The translations under genes and the position numbers were made by a program. A stretch of 64,000 nucleotides of DNA from Camillea tinctor (taxonomy: Eukaryota > Ascomycota > Sordariomycetes > Xylariales > Xylariaceae): NCBI GenBank assembly GCA_022578605.1, contig MU394053.1:1012229-1076228 (forward strand), written 5' to 3'. Positions within the stretch are counted from its first letter, which is position 1, and every line of letters starts with the position of its first letter. Below the pieces are notes generated by a model. The model saw only the letters and a program-made list of their open reading frames with translations. It made no database searches and was not told where the DNA came from. This document shows positions 47,678-61,200 of the stretch, in pieces.

Positions 47678-47725
47678 CCGAACCGGTCAACGGATCGGTC
47701 TGTCTGTGGTTGACCGGACCTTCGG
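47678..47725 (+). repeat. Bulged inverted repeat beside a T tract
   Basis: CCGGTCAAC (47683-47691) pairs with GTTGACCGG (47709-47717). The outer arms CCGAA (47678-47682) and TTCGG (47721-47725) pair after a 3-nt bulge. A run of 16 Ts lies just upstream (47633-47648). Confidence 0.65.
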
Positions 47726-50221
47726 CAGAGGTGTTTTCGATAGTAGACTGATCATAACTTGATGGAGGAGAAGGCTAATAGAGAAGTAGCCCAATCACAG
47801 CTGTAACCTGAACCTGCTTGAGATCCTTCTAGGTCTCGGTGCCACGGCAGTGACGGGCTTACGGTGCATGGATTAGCTCAACAGCGTAGTCCTAGAAAGT
47901 AAATCCTGCAAGCCCCACGATGTAAATGACAGATGCGGCTCCCGATGGCAAGCGCCTCTCTTTTTTTTCTGAGAGAGAGAGAGAGAAACCAGGGGTAGGG
48001 GTAGGCATCGTACCTACATACAGTTGTAAGTGCGTGAGTAGGAGATTAAGTTTCACCATCTCTACGGAATACATACCTAGATTGACGTGCTCCTCTACAT
48101 GTGTGTAGGTTATGTACGTAAAAGAAAGTTGGGTCGGTCTGGTGGATACGGCATTTATTCCCCGGCATAAACGACGTCGTCCGGGTCTTTCCAATTACTT
48201 GGCCTCGGATATGTTTTTCCCATGTCTTGATGTAAAGATTTCAGTCCATTCGGCTTAAGGGAACGGTCGGCTACTACTTTACTATACTAGTTGTAGAAGC
48301 CCGCAGAGACCAGTCTAACGCACGTTCCTGGTTAGCATATTGCAACGACGGCAACGTCGACAGCACCACCACCAACTACAAGAACAACAGTTTTGCTGAA
48401 CGGATGGAAAAATTGCCTGCCATGTACGGAGCACACAATGTGGACATATGCTCCGTGTTCCTACGATAGCCGTGTAGCACAGCAGCTCGCTTCATCATGG
48501 TCGTGGTGCAGCAAGCGGTGGAATGGTGTAGTGGGTGGTTTGTGGCGTCGAAGCCGGTTGCGTGTCGCGTCCTGCTCGACGTTCCTACAGGACGTCAGTA
48601 ATGTGCGTCAAAAGTGAAAACGATTCGCCATCGCTTGCAAATACCCTAGTGGAATGGGACTTGGTGGCTTGGTGGCTTGCTTGGTGTTGGTTACACTGCC
48701 AATATCGCGGCTGCAAGATACACTGCCAATGCTATTTCCATCTCATTCTCATCACGACGTGGCTCTTCCGCGGTGGCCTCGAGCGGTTCTCCAAACGTAC
48801 GTCATTGAACTACGGCACAGTAATCGAGAAGGGGGAGGTTAGGTTGAAAAGGAGGTTCCAAGCCGGCACGAGGTAAGCCAATGCCAAGTTTCTGGGGAAA
48901 TATCTAAGTCGATAGATCTTGCACATTGTCTCCCTCCCCCTAACCTAGGGTCCTAGGGTTAGTTGCTTCGATGGTTGACGTATCGACTGGAGTTGCCAAG
49001 AGATTCATGTTGAGGTTTAAGTCGGAAACAATAACGAATTACTAACACCTCTAACAGTAATTGGTTATATTCCACCAGACTACTGAACTTAGTGCAAAGG
49101 GCTCAGACTAATGAATGGAAATCCCCAGATTTTTGACTTATACCATTAGCACCAGTTGACCAGTTAGATCCATGGATGCTCGACTGACAATTGAGCGGTG
49201 GCCTCGAATGGCCTCGATTACATGTAATCGTACATACTAAGTATAGTGTCTAGGTACTTTACTTGCTCCACAGATGAAGGGGACCCGTATTGATCTTTGT
49301 GGGGGTGGGGATTCTATCGATTCTACTGCTCTGAGGCGATGCCCAAGCACACCGTATGTACGTATTAATGTACATACCTTTACATACGTATTAGTACAGA
49401 CTAGTTGTAGGAGACATAGTACTATGTAGGTTAGTCGGGTGTTATCTATTCACCTATCTCGATATCTCACAAACAAACTCCACCCTAATAGGTAGTGGAC
49501 GTTACATGTAGCTGTAAGCTTTAAAGTGCATGCACAAATAGATAACCTACGACCGGACCGGGTGGACTGATTTAACCTTTGGTACCTTGGTAGTGCAACG
49601 AACTCAATGTTTGCTTGCCTTGCAGGAGCTTCCATGGATGTCCCGTGGACGTCAGGGAGGATCTCCATGGAGCTAGCTCTACATAGTACATAAGTAGACA
49701 GCAATGTGTTGAGGTGGGGAAAAAGGAGAAAGCCGGGACAGGTTCTCGAATAGGATCAGGACGGATCCGTCATTAGGATTACGGCTTGGTCCAAGTCTCG
49801 GTTACCTCTCAAGAGTTAGGTATATAGTAAATAGTAGATTATACCTATAATTTGATTCCATACCATGTCAGGTAAGTCGCTCGAGAAGAATGACGCATAA
49901 CTCCTAACCTATTATATTAGCCTACCGATTGTCAGCCCCGAGATAAGCCAGGACACAACGTTTATTTAGGTTCAGGTAGTTTACCTAACCTACCGCATAG
50001 TAGCATGTTCTCCAGTTTACATACTTACCTAGGCTGGTACTAGTGTAGTAGCCTTGACCTATAAGTGATCCATTGGCAGCAGTAAGGGAGTTATATGTAG
50101 AATATGTCACCACCCTACCTGGCAGTTAAAAGTCGGAGTCGGAAGTCGGAGCTATGACAGATAGGGCTTTGGATAAACAGAGTTATATTCGGGTTATACA
50201 TAGTACTCCTTCATCCCCCAC

Positions 50222-50252
50222 CTTCACCTTCATCTTCATCTTCATCTTCATT
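50222..50252 (+). repeat. CTTCAT hexamer microsatellite
   Basis: Four to five tandem units of CTTCAT/CTTCAC. Confidence 0.8.
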
Positions 50253-50640
50253 TGATATTTAGGTACCTGGGTACCTAAGTACTAGTGTAGGTAATGTGCT
50301 CTGCATACCCATCTATACCCCCACAATATTTACTGTCGTTGCTTCATTAGAAGACGTACGGAGATTATCTCGTTATAAAACTCTATGATATATCACACTG
50401 TGTGTTACGAACCCGTGCTACGAGGGCGGATAAAGAATTGTTTGAAGTACAACGGAACCCATCTAAATACAGATAAAAGGTTGTATGTGATAGGTGCAAC
50501 TAAAATGCAGCGGGCGGTCGGTCTAATTGCAGAGGGTTATAGTTTCGCAGCACAACGCAACACAACGCAACACCTGGGCGCACAGAGACAACTATAACCT
50601 ACGTACAATACTGCACACTACACAACACAGCATAGCAGAG

Positions 50641-50663
50641 CATGGCATGGCATGGCATGGCAT
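50641..50663 (+). repeat. CATGG/GGCAT pentamer repeat
   Basis: Four tandem CATGG units. A related CATGC/CATGT run sits at about 30147-30170. Confidence 0.8.
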
Positions 50664-52915
50664 ATACAGAATATATGGGACCTGCTTACCCATGTAATGA
50701 ACCTACGTAGCGTTGATACGTTAGATATCATCCGAGCTCCTCAAAGTTTGAGCTTATGAATACTCATGGCAGCTGGAGATACCGTGCTACACGTAGGTTA
50801 TGTGAGTTTCAGTTTCGGACGAGATACTGCAAGAGGGTAACTTTGATAACCTGCCTCTACTCTATGTGATCTTCTCTCGGTGTTAGATCCAGGTACCTAG
50901 TAATTAGTATACGTGCCTATCTAGTAGTGGCCTATTCTAAAAGAAATATGAATTTTTTTTTATCAAATTTAAATGAAATAAAATAAAGATTAAAAATGAT
51001 TTAACAGAAAGTAATAATCGTAAAGAGAGGGAAGAGTGGGAAGAAGAAGAAAAAACAGTATAGATATATATAATACTGTACCTTATAACTAGAGATATAC
51101 CTAATTTTTTATTCGTCAATATCGGAGTTGTGGTCCTCTTCTCTCTCTCTCTCTTTTTTTTTCAACACTAAAAGAAAAATATAATATATGTAGGTGACTA
51201 TATATAAAAGAAAATGACCCCGCCACCTGCATGCAGATGGACCTTTCTAGGCCAACCATGTCAGTTAGACGAGAAAAGAGGTGCAACGACTATCAGGGTA
51301 TTAATGATGTCGATCACGTCTTCAATCTTTCTAGCGAAAAAAAAAAAAGCCCCCCTCCCCAAAAAAAAAAAAAAAAAAAAAACTGTTCTGACTTCTCGTT
51401 ATTATTACGTATAATTCCTTCTCCCCTTATCTGATCAACGATCAATAAGTTGCCGAAGCCTCACCCTGCCTCGAGTTTTAAAAAGGGAATCCTTCCATGT
51501 ACGACTTTACATTGAGTTGGGGCTAGAGTATTTTAAGTCCACCTCTCTCGCCTCTTATCTGTTCTACACGCGCTAGGAGAAAAAATAAAGGGAGGGAAAC
51601 CATAAAAAGTACCCTAAAAGTCTTAACTTCATATAATTTGTATTATTGGATACATTCTACATACACCCAACCCGAACCCGACTTTGACTCGATGGTGTCT
51701 CGTTTCAAGAATCATCCTTGAAAGTACTTTCTCTTTTTTTTTTCTTTCTTTTTTTCTTTCTTTTTCTTTAGACAGGGCTGTCCAGGGGTCTGTGTTCTAG
51801 GCTGGGTTCTCTCTATTGTCTCTTACCCCATCTTTTAGAGACACACGAACTCCAGACTTCTCTTTTTTTTTGTCTTGAATTCTTCTATATTTCATCGAAT
51901 TTTTTTATCCCTCTTTTTTTTTTTTTTTTTTTTTTCAATCTCCGTTCTGGTTAGTTACTATGCATGCCCCCCTCCCCTCCATCCATTAACCCTCTCTACA
52001 TCTACCTTTTTTTTTTTATACTGGCCCTTTCTCCCTCTCTTTCCTTCTCTTGCATTGAAATTTGCATTTTGTCTGCATTCTTCTCCCTTGCTGTCCCCTC
52101 TCCTTCTGCGATATGCTTCGCAACACTTTCGCGCAGAGTAACCCTGTATTTGCTCGAATTTCCTGTTCTGTGCATTGTGGATGGATAAGTGGTTAATTGG
52201 TCGGTCTCTTGTTTTGCATGTCAAACGTCTACGACTACACCACGACTAGACCTTACGCTCACGCCTTATACCTACGCCCACGCCTAGGATTGCTCTTTTT
52301 TTTTTTATTACAATCTGCTAGCAACTCGCATTTCCCATCCTATTCGGCCTCTCTCATCTTATTCGGCATTCCCTCCCGTTCTTATTCTTCAGCACCCCTC
52401 AAACACCCTTGCACCTCTTCCGATTTCCCGGAATTCCATCGACGGACAAGACTAAAACCCCATTCATCTATCCACCCCATCCGTTCTTACGTACTCTTTA
52501 TTTTACTTTTATTTTTATTTTTTTTCTCTTTCCTCTTCATCTTGACATCTCCCATTCCTACCATTATTGCCACTACCACTACTATTGCATCCGTTTTCGT
52601 ATTACTCACTCTTGCCTTCTACGACAAGATCAGATCTGCAGTCTACGATACATTATGCGCATTGGAACTTGAAGAAGAGAGTAAAAAACAAAAAGGGAAA
52701 GAAAAAGAGAAAAGAAAAAAAGTAAAAAAAAGCAACATCGCACATCAAAAGTCAAAGAGATATTCTCCGTTTTAGCGACTCCGTTTCCAACCGTTTTTCC
52801 CTTTACTGGCCTTCTCGAGACATCCTTTCACCCACTCCTCGGTATCAGCCATTCCCGTCGCAACATCACCTCCGTTTGCAGAAACTTCTCGGCCAACTTG
52901 ACCCAAAACGAGCCC

Positions 52916-52975
52916 ATGACGGCGGGTGCTGAACTTTCGAGGAGTTGTCACGTTGGAGGATTTGGACCTGCTTAA
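52916..52975 (+). CDS. Possible upstream ORF of the REG1-like gene (19 codons)
   Basis: An ATG at 52916 opens a 19-codon frame that stops at 52973-52975, 37 nt before the main ATG at 53013 and in a different frame. If it lies in the leader, it could reduce translation of the main frame. I cannot confirm the transcript start. Confidence 0.35.
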   Translation: MTAGAELSRSCHVGGFGPA

Positions 52976-53012
52976 ACCGCACGCAGCCAAGCGAACAAAC
53001 CCCGTCTTCGAA

Positions 53013-54808
53013 ATGGCGGTAGTTCTTCCATCTGAAGACGGCCTCTTTGCCTCTTCGGCTTTGAGACGATCCCACTCACAGCCTAAATTCAACCCCAAGC
53101 AGTCACAGAACTTCCATACTTCTTCTTCCTCTTCGAGAATAACCGATCTTTTTCACGATACCTACGACCAGCAGCCAGTCCACATAGTCCCCAGCTCTGG
53201 CCTGTCCTCCGCCCCATCCTCCCCTCGCGCATTACATGCCGAGTCCCCTGACGCCTCATACACCTCTACCCCAGCTACCAGTCTGTCCCTAGACGGACAA
53301 TGCGAGGATGACCTTCGCATTCACCCCGAAGACCCCGTGATCCTGTCCGAGTTCGACAGCAACTCGTATTTTGGGCCGCTGGAGGACTTGGAGCCCCCTC
53401 CGAGTCCTCGGACGGGCGACTCATATACCGTTTCGCCAACCGAGCATACTGCGTCGGCTAACACTTCGCGCCCAGGGTCTCCGGACCTCCTCGAGCATGC
53501 TGAAGATGACACGGCCGTTAAGCATCATCCTACTCAACACGTGGACTACTTGTCGCACAATTGGAAAGAGGAAGATATTTGGTCGTCCTGGCGCTATGTA
53601 GTGTCTAAGAGAAGGGACTTTAGTAATGGATCCCGACTAGAGAATGCATCCTGGCGGACGTGGATGAAGGCCAAGTACAAGCTCAAAACCGTATCTCCCG
53701 AGACGCTGAACTGGTACGTATCTATCCCATAGTTTTGCCATGCCGCTAATACTTGAACAGGCTGAAGGATTGTGATGTTACATGGCTTTACGGGCCTCTA
53801 CAGACTCGCCAAATCAAGCTATTTTCTGGTGACCATGGACACGGAAGCTCGACATTGTCCAGAACGGATTCCTTCGTGAATAAGAAGCCCATTCTCAAGA
53901 AGAGGAGTATGTCGGAGATCATGCTCCAGCGGTCGCTCTCCTCGTCATCCCTGCTCAAGCAGGCCACAGCGGCGGTGCAGGCCCAACAACAGGATGGCAC
54001 TGCACGGATAACTCGTCCTATATTGCACCGTGCTACTACAGACTATGTAACGTTTCCCTTCTGCTCCCGAAGAAGTGAAAATACAAGCCTTCTTCCCTCC
54101 TCAACTACGTCGGGCATCGTGTCGCCCTCGGCGGAGCGGAAACATATCCATTTCGACGAACAAGTCAAACAGTGTATCGCCGTGGATATTAAAGGAGATG
54201 ATGACGATGATGATGAGTTGGAACACCCTCGTTGGCGGTACGACGATAGCGACTCTGACGACGGGGCTATCATGATGAAAAGAACGAAAACGAGAAAGAA
54301 GCCTGTCATGCTACGGAGGAGATCCCCGGTGAATACTAATACCGAGAGCAAGACTATTGCCATGTTGCCATCGACAACCCTTAAGTACAGGGAAGACTCA
54401 CCAGCACCACCTGAAACCGCGATTAAACACAGCACCGGTGAACTCAGGAGCCCGCTTCTATCCCCATCTTCGTCACAAGAGACGCTACGGCCATCTAAGA
54501 CGTCTCACGCATTCTTTCATAACGATGAGGAAGACGAAGCAGACGAGCAGGTAACCAACCCGACGCCAATTTCCAGCCCGGTGGAGCCAACACCACATTC
54601 CCGACTGCCAAATCTTCAGCGGACGGCATCAACAGGCAATCTAACCGCCGAGGTCGCCGGCATGCGCCGAACTGAGTCTGGCATGCTCATGCCATACGAA
54701 GAAGGTGAGACTCAAGGGAATGATGGGATAATCGGGCGTGTGATCGACACAGTAAATACAGCCCGTGACATAGCTCACGTCATCTGGAATGTTGGCTGGA
54801 GAAGATGA
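53013..54808 (+). CDS. REG1-like PP1 regulatory subunit (DUF1752)
   Basis: Exons 53013-53713 and 53761-54808 encode 582 residues; the 47-bp intron (donor GTACGT, acceptor CAG) joins ...SPETLNW to LKDCDVTWLYGPL. I chose the ATG that starts MAVVLPSEDGLFASSALRR; the frame upstream opens only with GTG. The DUF1752 block covers about residues 188-250 (DIWSSWRYVVSKRRDFSNGS and on). A PP1-docking RVxF-type motif, KHIHF, is at 361-365 in KHIHFDEQVKQCIAVD. The protein is otherwise Ser-rich with an acidic Asp run and a hydrophobic C-terminus (IIGRVIDTVNTARDIAHVIW). In yeast, Reg1 targets Glc7/PP1 to Snf1 and related targets for glucose repression; the analogous role here is inferred from the domain and docking motif. 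Confidence 0.85.
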
Positions 54809-57800
54809 AGCCACAGTTTCAAAAACGGAACATTGGCCATTTCCCGACGAGCCTGGATTCTCAGGAACACGATCCTTTTCTCGGGAATTCACTGACACCC
54901 GAACGTATGTGGGGGGATGAGAGCATCAGCGTTTTCAAAATAAGTTCGCAAGGTGTCTACGCCTAACACCTCAACTACTATTACCTCATAAACTTGCATT
55001 GCACTCGGCGTTTGAATGGAATACGGCTGTTTCCACTAATATCTTTACAAGTACCTTTTCTTGATTCGATTCTATCAACAGGGGACTCAAAGGGGGTTAC
55101 GGGTATACCGTCAGCAGGGAGTGAAAAATAACGTGGATAACGGGTGAAAAAAATACAAGAGGTTGATCCTCCGGGTTGGTAACAAAGGCGTTTAGCGCGC
55201 TTGCTTGTTTGTCATGGGACCAAATGTCAGCTAGTAAGGAAGGATTATGAAGAGACCTGATGATACTGCGCAGATTTCCACGATGTTTCATTGCGAATAT
55301 GCATTCAGGGGACATAATTTCGTAGCATTCAAGCGCCATATGAGGGGGCCGGGCGGACGAAAAGCATACCCTAGTCTATTCGATCCCTAAGGCCTAGCGA
55401 CTATTATCTCTTTAGGCCGAAATCCCGGCATGTTGGAAGTCGAGGTGGCATTCTACTAAGGAAAGAGAAAGTTACATGCAGGGTCGCGCACTACACTCAT
55501 CTGTCCTATGATAATTCCAGCTAGGTGGCAATAATCAAGGGGGGTAGGTAGGTTGGTTTCCGAAAAGCTTCTTGACAATGGTCGACACAGCATGCCATCG
55601 TATACGTATGGGGCATTTCAATTTTTTTATTTTTTATTTTTTGGTAACAGGCAAAACAACAAAAAAGGAGGAGGGATTACTGCACATAGATTTTTTTTTT
55701 CTTAACGTATATCAAAAACATTAAGCACAACGTACAATATAGCAATAAGCTCTAAAAGGTTTCTTTTTTTTTTTCCCCGCCCATATCTTGGGATAAGTGA
55801 TTATGAAACTTGTGACATAGAATAGGGGGGGGGAGGGGGCGGCCTTGCTTGCTCTCCGTATGCAGAAGAGAGCACAAAGAAAAAAAAAGAAAAGAAAAGA
55901 AGTTTAGTCAGCACGGAAACCCGCATGCGCGGAAAGGGGCGTGACGTGGAGTGCATGCGCGATCCGACAGGCGAGACAGGTAGGACGGCGGGTTTACATG
56001 AAGGGGGATCCTGGTAAGCCTCGCTTCTTCTGATTCCTTAATTAATGGTTGTCAGGGAAGAGGAGGGGGGGGGGGGGTTTCATGCGGTGTATAGTAACAG
56101 TACGGGAGAGGGATTATATCAGGTGTAGGTATTGACTTTTTTTTGTTGGATGAGGGGATTAGGGATGGGGTTCTATCGGATGAGGGAGGAGGGATGGGAT
56201 GGGGTGGGAGAGGAGAGAGATCATCATTGAGGTTTGGATATAGGTTAACCTATTAGGTGGTGTTGTTGGGAGGGCACTCTACATACGATGTTTGGAGTAG
56301 AGGGGAGGTAGCTGCTAGATGGATGTACGGAGGGGGTACGCGCGGGTGTGGAAGTAATTCTCCTTCTTTTTTTTTTTTGAAGGGGGGAAAGGGGGATGAG
56401 ATATTTTGTGCTGGTCATGTCATGTCGTCGTGTATATTCCTGGCAGCTTTGAAGAGAGGGCTTTTTTTTTTCCAATTGGCTAGGTTGCGTGGGGTTGAAG
56501 ACATGATATAAACGCGCATATGCACACACATATATAAGCTATTTATCTGGGTCGTATATTTAAGGTGAGGCGAGGTGAGATGTGTGTTAGGTAGATATAT
56601 ATGAAAAAGGATGTCGTGTATACGGAGATAAGGAGATTGTAAGGGGGGTGGGGAGACGAGGAGCGAGTATGGGGACGTGATACAGTTAGGTATGGTAGAT
56701 GACAAGGTCCTGATGGGATATATACATATCATAACATATGCACTAGGTATATAAATAGGATATTTCGGTGAGATCAGGGACAAACATGAATAAGCTCGGC
56801 TTGAGTTACCCTGGGCTTCAGGTCTTCTTTTGTTCGTCTAGAGATTTCACGTCCTTCCCTCGGGTAAGGAAAAGGGGGGGCTAGGGAGAGAGGCTACTTG
56901 TCCAAGTTCCCTGCAGAAAGGGCTGCGTATGGTATAGAAGGTGGATTAGATGATAGGTTAGGTGAACGAGATATTCCCCGTTGATGACGATGTCGTTATC
57001 TATGGTGAGCAATAAACAGCTAGTTTGTTGTTCGTCCCCCACGCGTGGAGGTAAGATTGATTATGATATGTGGTGTAAAGAGATTGAGCTGGGCTGGTAG
57101 GGTCAAGCTTTTAATAAATACATATATAGTAGGCAATCTATCCACCTAACCTCTATGCCGATACATCACGCATAGAGGATAAGGAAAAGAAAAAACGCTT
57201 TCAGGAAAGGAACCCTAAAGGTGGAATAATGTCATTTTTAATGGATATTTTGGAGAGGCCCTGGATGATACTTATCAGGACATGATGATGATGATGATGA
57301 TGGAAATGGAACTTAATTGTGGTCGTATACGGGGATATACATACAGACATAGATAACGTAGATTACAACATGATATATGGCCTTGAGGAGTATGACTGAT
57401 ATATATACTAGGTACCTAGGACTCTAACACAGATCTTGTGTAATCCATGTATCTTGCCATAGGTAGATAAGTAATTTGCTGGAAAGGGGGAAGGGGGTTT
57501 AGGTAGTGATGAAGCTGGTCCCCTTCCCTACAGGGCTACACGGCAATAAGGGGTCTCTCTCTCTCTCTCCTTTTTTTTCTGAGAAAAAAAAAAGCCAATG
57601 CCATGGAAAAAAAAACAATCGAGAAGTCATGGAGTTCATACTACAACATGTTGCATCACGTATGGATAAGTAGAATACATATAGCATTCTATTATTATTA
57701 CCCATTCTATCCCTACCTACCCAGTCCATTCTAGTGGTATTCGCTGCCCCATCCCCCAATACTCAGTTCCCTAGGCCAGTCTTAAGAAAAAGTAGAGCGA

Positions 57801-58223
57801 GTAGGGGAGAGAAGATTGCTAGATACCAGATGTGCCTCATAGCTGAATGATATAACCTAAAGCCTTATGTATGTTTGTAGTAGCCATGATCCAAGTCGAG
57901 CTATAGCATGGGGGCGAAATGTGAATATCGTGGCGATCAGTTACAGCTACTGCAGCCTTTGCGGATGCTAGCAAGAACATTGTACTATTAGACCATTCTG
58001 ACCTTTTACTTTTGTATATGCCACACACGCCTTCTGTAATAGAATATCCACCTCATCATATCTATATTTACACTATAATATTACAAGCTAGTGCAATATG
58101 TATGGAGAGTCTCTCACCCTACTGGAAATAGGGTGGGTTTGGGGGTAGTGAATGATGCGCATCCTTGAATCATGACTATACCACCTAAATATATACCCTT
58201 ATGCACTTTATTCTGACGCTTAT
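54809..58223. other. Convergent 3' region REG1-like gene / CYT-4
   Basis: These 3.4 kb contain no supportable gene. They include T-tracts, a 13-G run (56065-56077), purine-rich strands (56140-56220), an ATG trinucleotide run (57282-57302), a TAGGTTAACCTA palindrome (about 56241-56252) and CTAGGTACCTAG (57408-57419). Confidence 0.6.
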
Positions 58224-61200
58224 TCAGTGAGCATGGTTGTCCAACTGTGCCTGTTCCACCTGCTCCTTCAATGCTTCTTCCTTCTGTCCCATTTTCTTGA
58301 TGATCTTGACTGCTTCAACTATGATTTGGCTTGAGTGTACGTTAACATTCTTTAGCTTAACTTCGAGTACGTCACCAACGCTGAAATCTGCAATCTTCAT
58401 AACGTTATTGAGCGAGTCTAGCTTCAACTGTGCCTCTCTTTCGAACCAGTTGATCCGTCCCTGGACACTATTGCGGCCAGCGATGTGAACAACGGTAAAT
58501 TCGAAAGTTTCTGGAAGAACAGCTTCACCGAATTTCCAGGCACGCACTAGTGCTTGTAAGATCCATTGATCAGTACCATCAACGTTGGCCAAGTTCCGTG
58601 TTTGTTTTTCACGAAAGCGTAGCATCGGTAGACAACGGTCAAGTTGTTCACGATTAAAAGGTAGGAATGACTGGTCTGTGTTGCCGACGAGAGATTGGCC
58701 GCGGCGATTCTCTTCAAGGATAGCAGCTTCGATCTGCCAGTGCACAATCAAGTCAGAAAAGCGACGCAGGGGCGACGTCGCTTTGGTATACAGATCAGTA
58801 CCGATGATGAAATGCGGGCTTGGCTTGGTCGAAATATCATCCTTGCCAAGAAGCGACCACATGTGTCTCCAGTGGTTGTCGTCCGGACGGATTCCCGCCT
58901 CAAGGAGTGGGTTGAAAACATCCCGTGCATATTGCTGGATCTGTGCTGCGTTGTGGACAGCGTGAGGCTGTGTGCGATATGGTATGGGGATTCCGCGGTC
59001 GTGACACCACCGTGCAGCGATCTCATTGGCTAATTTCATGCTGTTATCGACTAGATCGGCGACGTCGTTGTTCGAATATCTGATGTGAATAGACGGATCG
59101 CCAGACGTAGCAATAAAGCCCGATTTGTGCTGTTTCATAGTGACTTCGTCAAAGTATGCTTTAGCTTCTGGGCGGGGCTGGAAAAACGGTATAGCTCCCT
59201 TGCTGAGTCGTCCTGCCTGGATCGCTCGACCTAGGCGGGATAATAGCTTGAGGTCTTCTCGTTGCTTATCAGTCACGTCCTTGGGCCGTGTCATGTTTCT
59301 TGGTGGCGGTTTCGTTCCGGGAACAACACCGACTTTAATGGCTGATAGGTCTTTGAATGGGTTCTTTCGCTCATCTTCAATGGCTTTGCTAACATCTTCT
59401 CCTGTCATATACACAACATGCTTCAGGGTCCCGGGGGCGATCTTCTGTTCTAACACCGTACCATCCGTATCGACCAGTGCGCTAAAAGTGAGACAGGGCC
59501 TATCATTCCCTAAGGAGAATCTATCCTCGCTGAGGGTTTGGGGTAACATGCGCTCAAAGTGGCCAGAGAGGTAGATCGTTGAGGGAATAAGCTCAGCATG
59601 CTTAGCTACTGGGGTGTAGGCCGAAATGGACGATGCTGGGTCTGCAATATGAACGTGAATCCAGTATTGGTCAGGGTTCGAAGTCCTCTCGAGAGATACT
59701 GCATCATCAATGTCCATAGTAGTCTCGGAGTCGATACAGTAAGCGGTAACATGATCTAGGTCTTTCCGAATATGTGACAAGACGTCTGGCTGCAAATGCG
59801 TCTCGATCTCGCCCAGTGGGGGACGGATGTAGCCACCTCCTTTTTGGATTTCAGTCTCTGGAAACCGTAGTATATATCGAGCTGGGATCTCCCATGGCGG
59901 AATCCAGCCAACCTCCTGAAGGAATGTCCAGCCTAGGGAGGGTATAAGGGCTTCCGCCTCCTTATACCTTTCCGTGGCCCGAAGCAGAGAGGATCCTATG
60001 GTCTGCAGGTGTGAATAGGATGGAAATCTCCGATAGCAGGCCCATAGTTCTATGAATGTAAGGATCTCTCGATCCGTATCTGACCATTGCGGTGGACTTG
60101 GTGCCGGTGCTTTAGACGGGCCGATCATGCCGTTTTCTGTCCACTCTCTACTTTTCCGACTCCGGTCAATGGCTGCTCGAGCTCTTGAGGCGAATTGGTC
60201 GATAAGGTTTGATGGCTCAACGTTATCTTCCAACTTGGACGTTAGGTAGTCGCGCACCATCGTCTCGACATTTTTTATCAGGCGGACCTCGGATAAGGGG
60301 CTAATTTCGAAGAGATATGATCTTCTGTGGCCGGTTGCTCTGAGTGGCCTAAACAATACTTCGTCCTGCATAAGAGCTCTATGTACGGCGTATAAGGCGT
60401 TTGGCGCAAACTTCCCGTCTATTTTCATAGTTTCAGGTAGTAACAAATCCGCAATCTCATGCAACGTTCGATATTGAGGTTTCTCGGCATCACCGGTAAA
60501 CGAGTTTGAGGCATCTAATATACCCGCATTAGCTTGGTAGATAGCCTCAGTGCTATACACAAACTGCAGCATCTTGCGCAGTAGAGGTGCGCCAGCGGCC
60601 CGCGAAGGAGCATGGCCAAGGTCCCGCAAGGCGTTAAGGGTTTCCACCGGAGTCCCCTCGGTTGGCAATTGCGCAATAACGGGCTCTAGTTCGGCTGGCT
60701 GGACGAACTTTTGGACGACGAATAATGCCTTGACACCCAAAGCGGAGAACCACTTGCCGCTGTCGGTGTAAAAATGTTCATAGCCGTTGATGTGACCAAG
60801 ACAGATAGCCAGCATTGGTCTTCTTGAGCCCTCAGAACTAGCAAGAGGATGTTAATTATGAGTTGACTGGGATTGGGGTCCCATATCCATTGACGGACGT
60901 ACCTCAGTTCAACCAAATCTCCTGCTTTTAACATGGAATCGTCACTGCGCAGGTCCTCAAGCTCGTCTCCATCGAACAGGGGAGAGGAAACATCGAAGCC
61001 GGCCATTGTTATATTTTGGGGGCGAGTGAAGCTGTTAGATAGGCCTCCAACTTCAGCCATGTCAACTAGCATAGCCTCGGTTTTGCCAATAGTTTCCTTA
61101 TCCAATTTACGGAGGCGCTCGTGAATTGGGAGCCATTTCTCGGGCTGCTCCTGGGCGTTGCCAGATGCCTCTAGTGTATCATCCTGCGAAACAGCGTGCT

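Larger units (their letters stand above)
44149..53012. other. 8.9-kb gene-poor region
   Basis: No gene is supported between TRM5 and the REG1-like gene. It holds microsatellites (GTAGG-type at about 44352-44388, CAACAAGAA at 47165-47215, CTTCAT at about 50222-50252, GGCAT at 50641-50663), an inverted repeat next to a T tract (47633-47725), an A22 tract (51361-51382), a T22 tract (51914-51935), and many GTAGGTTAT/TAGGTA motifs. From about 51700 onward it is strongly pyrimidine-rich and probably includes the promoter and leader of the REG1-like gene. Confidence 0.6.

Noticed and set aside
52197..52775. 192-codon frame upstream of the REG1-like gene
   Set aside because: Pyrimidine-rich DNA giving Phe/Leu/Ser/Pro and Lys runs; more likely leader and promoter.
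44149..53012. CRISPR-like or phage-like arrays among the microsatellites
   Set aside because: The repeats are short tandem units without spacers, and the genome is eukaryotic.
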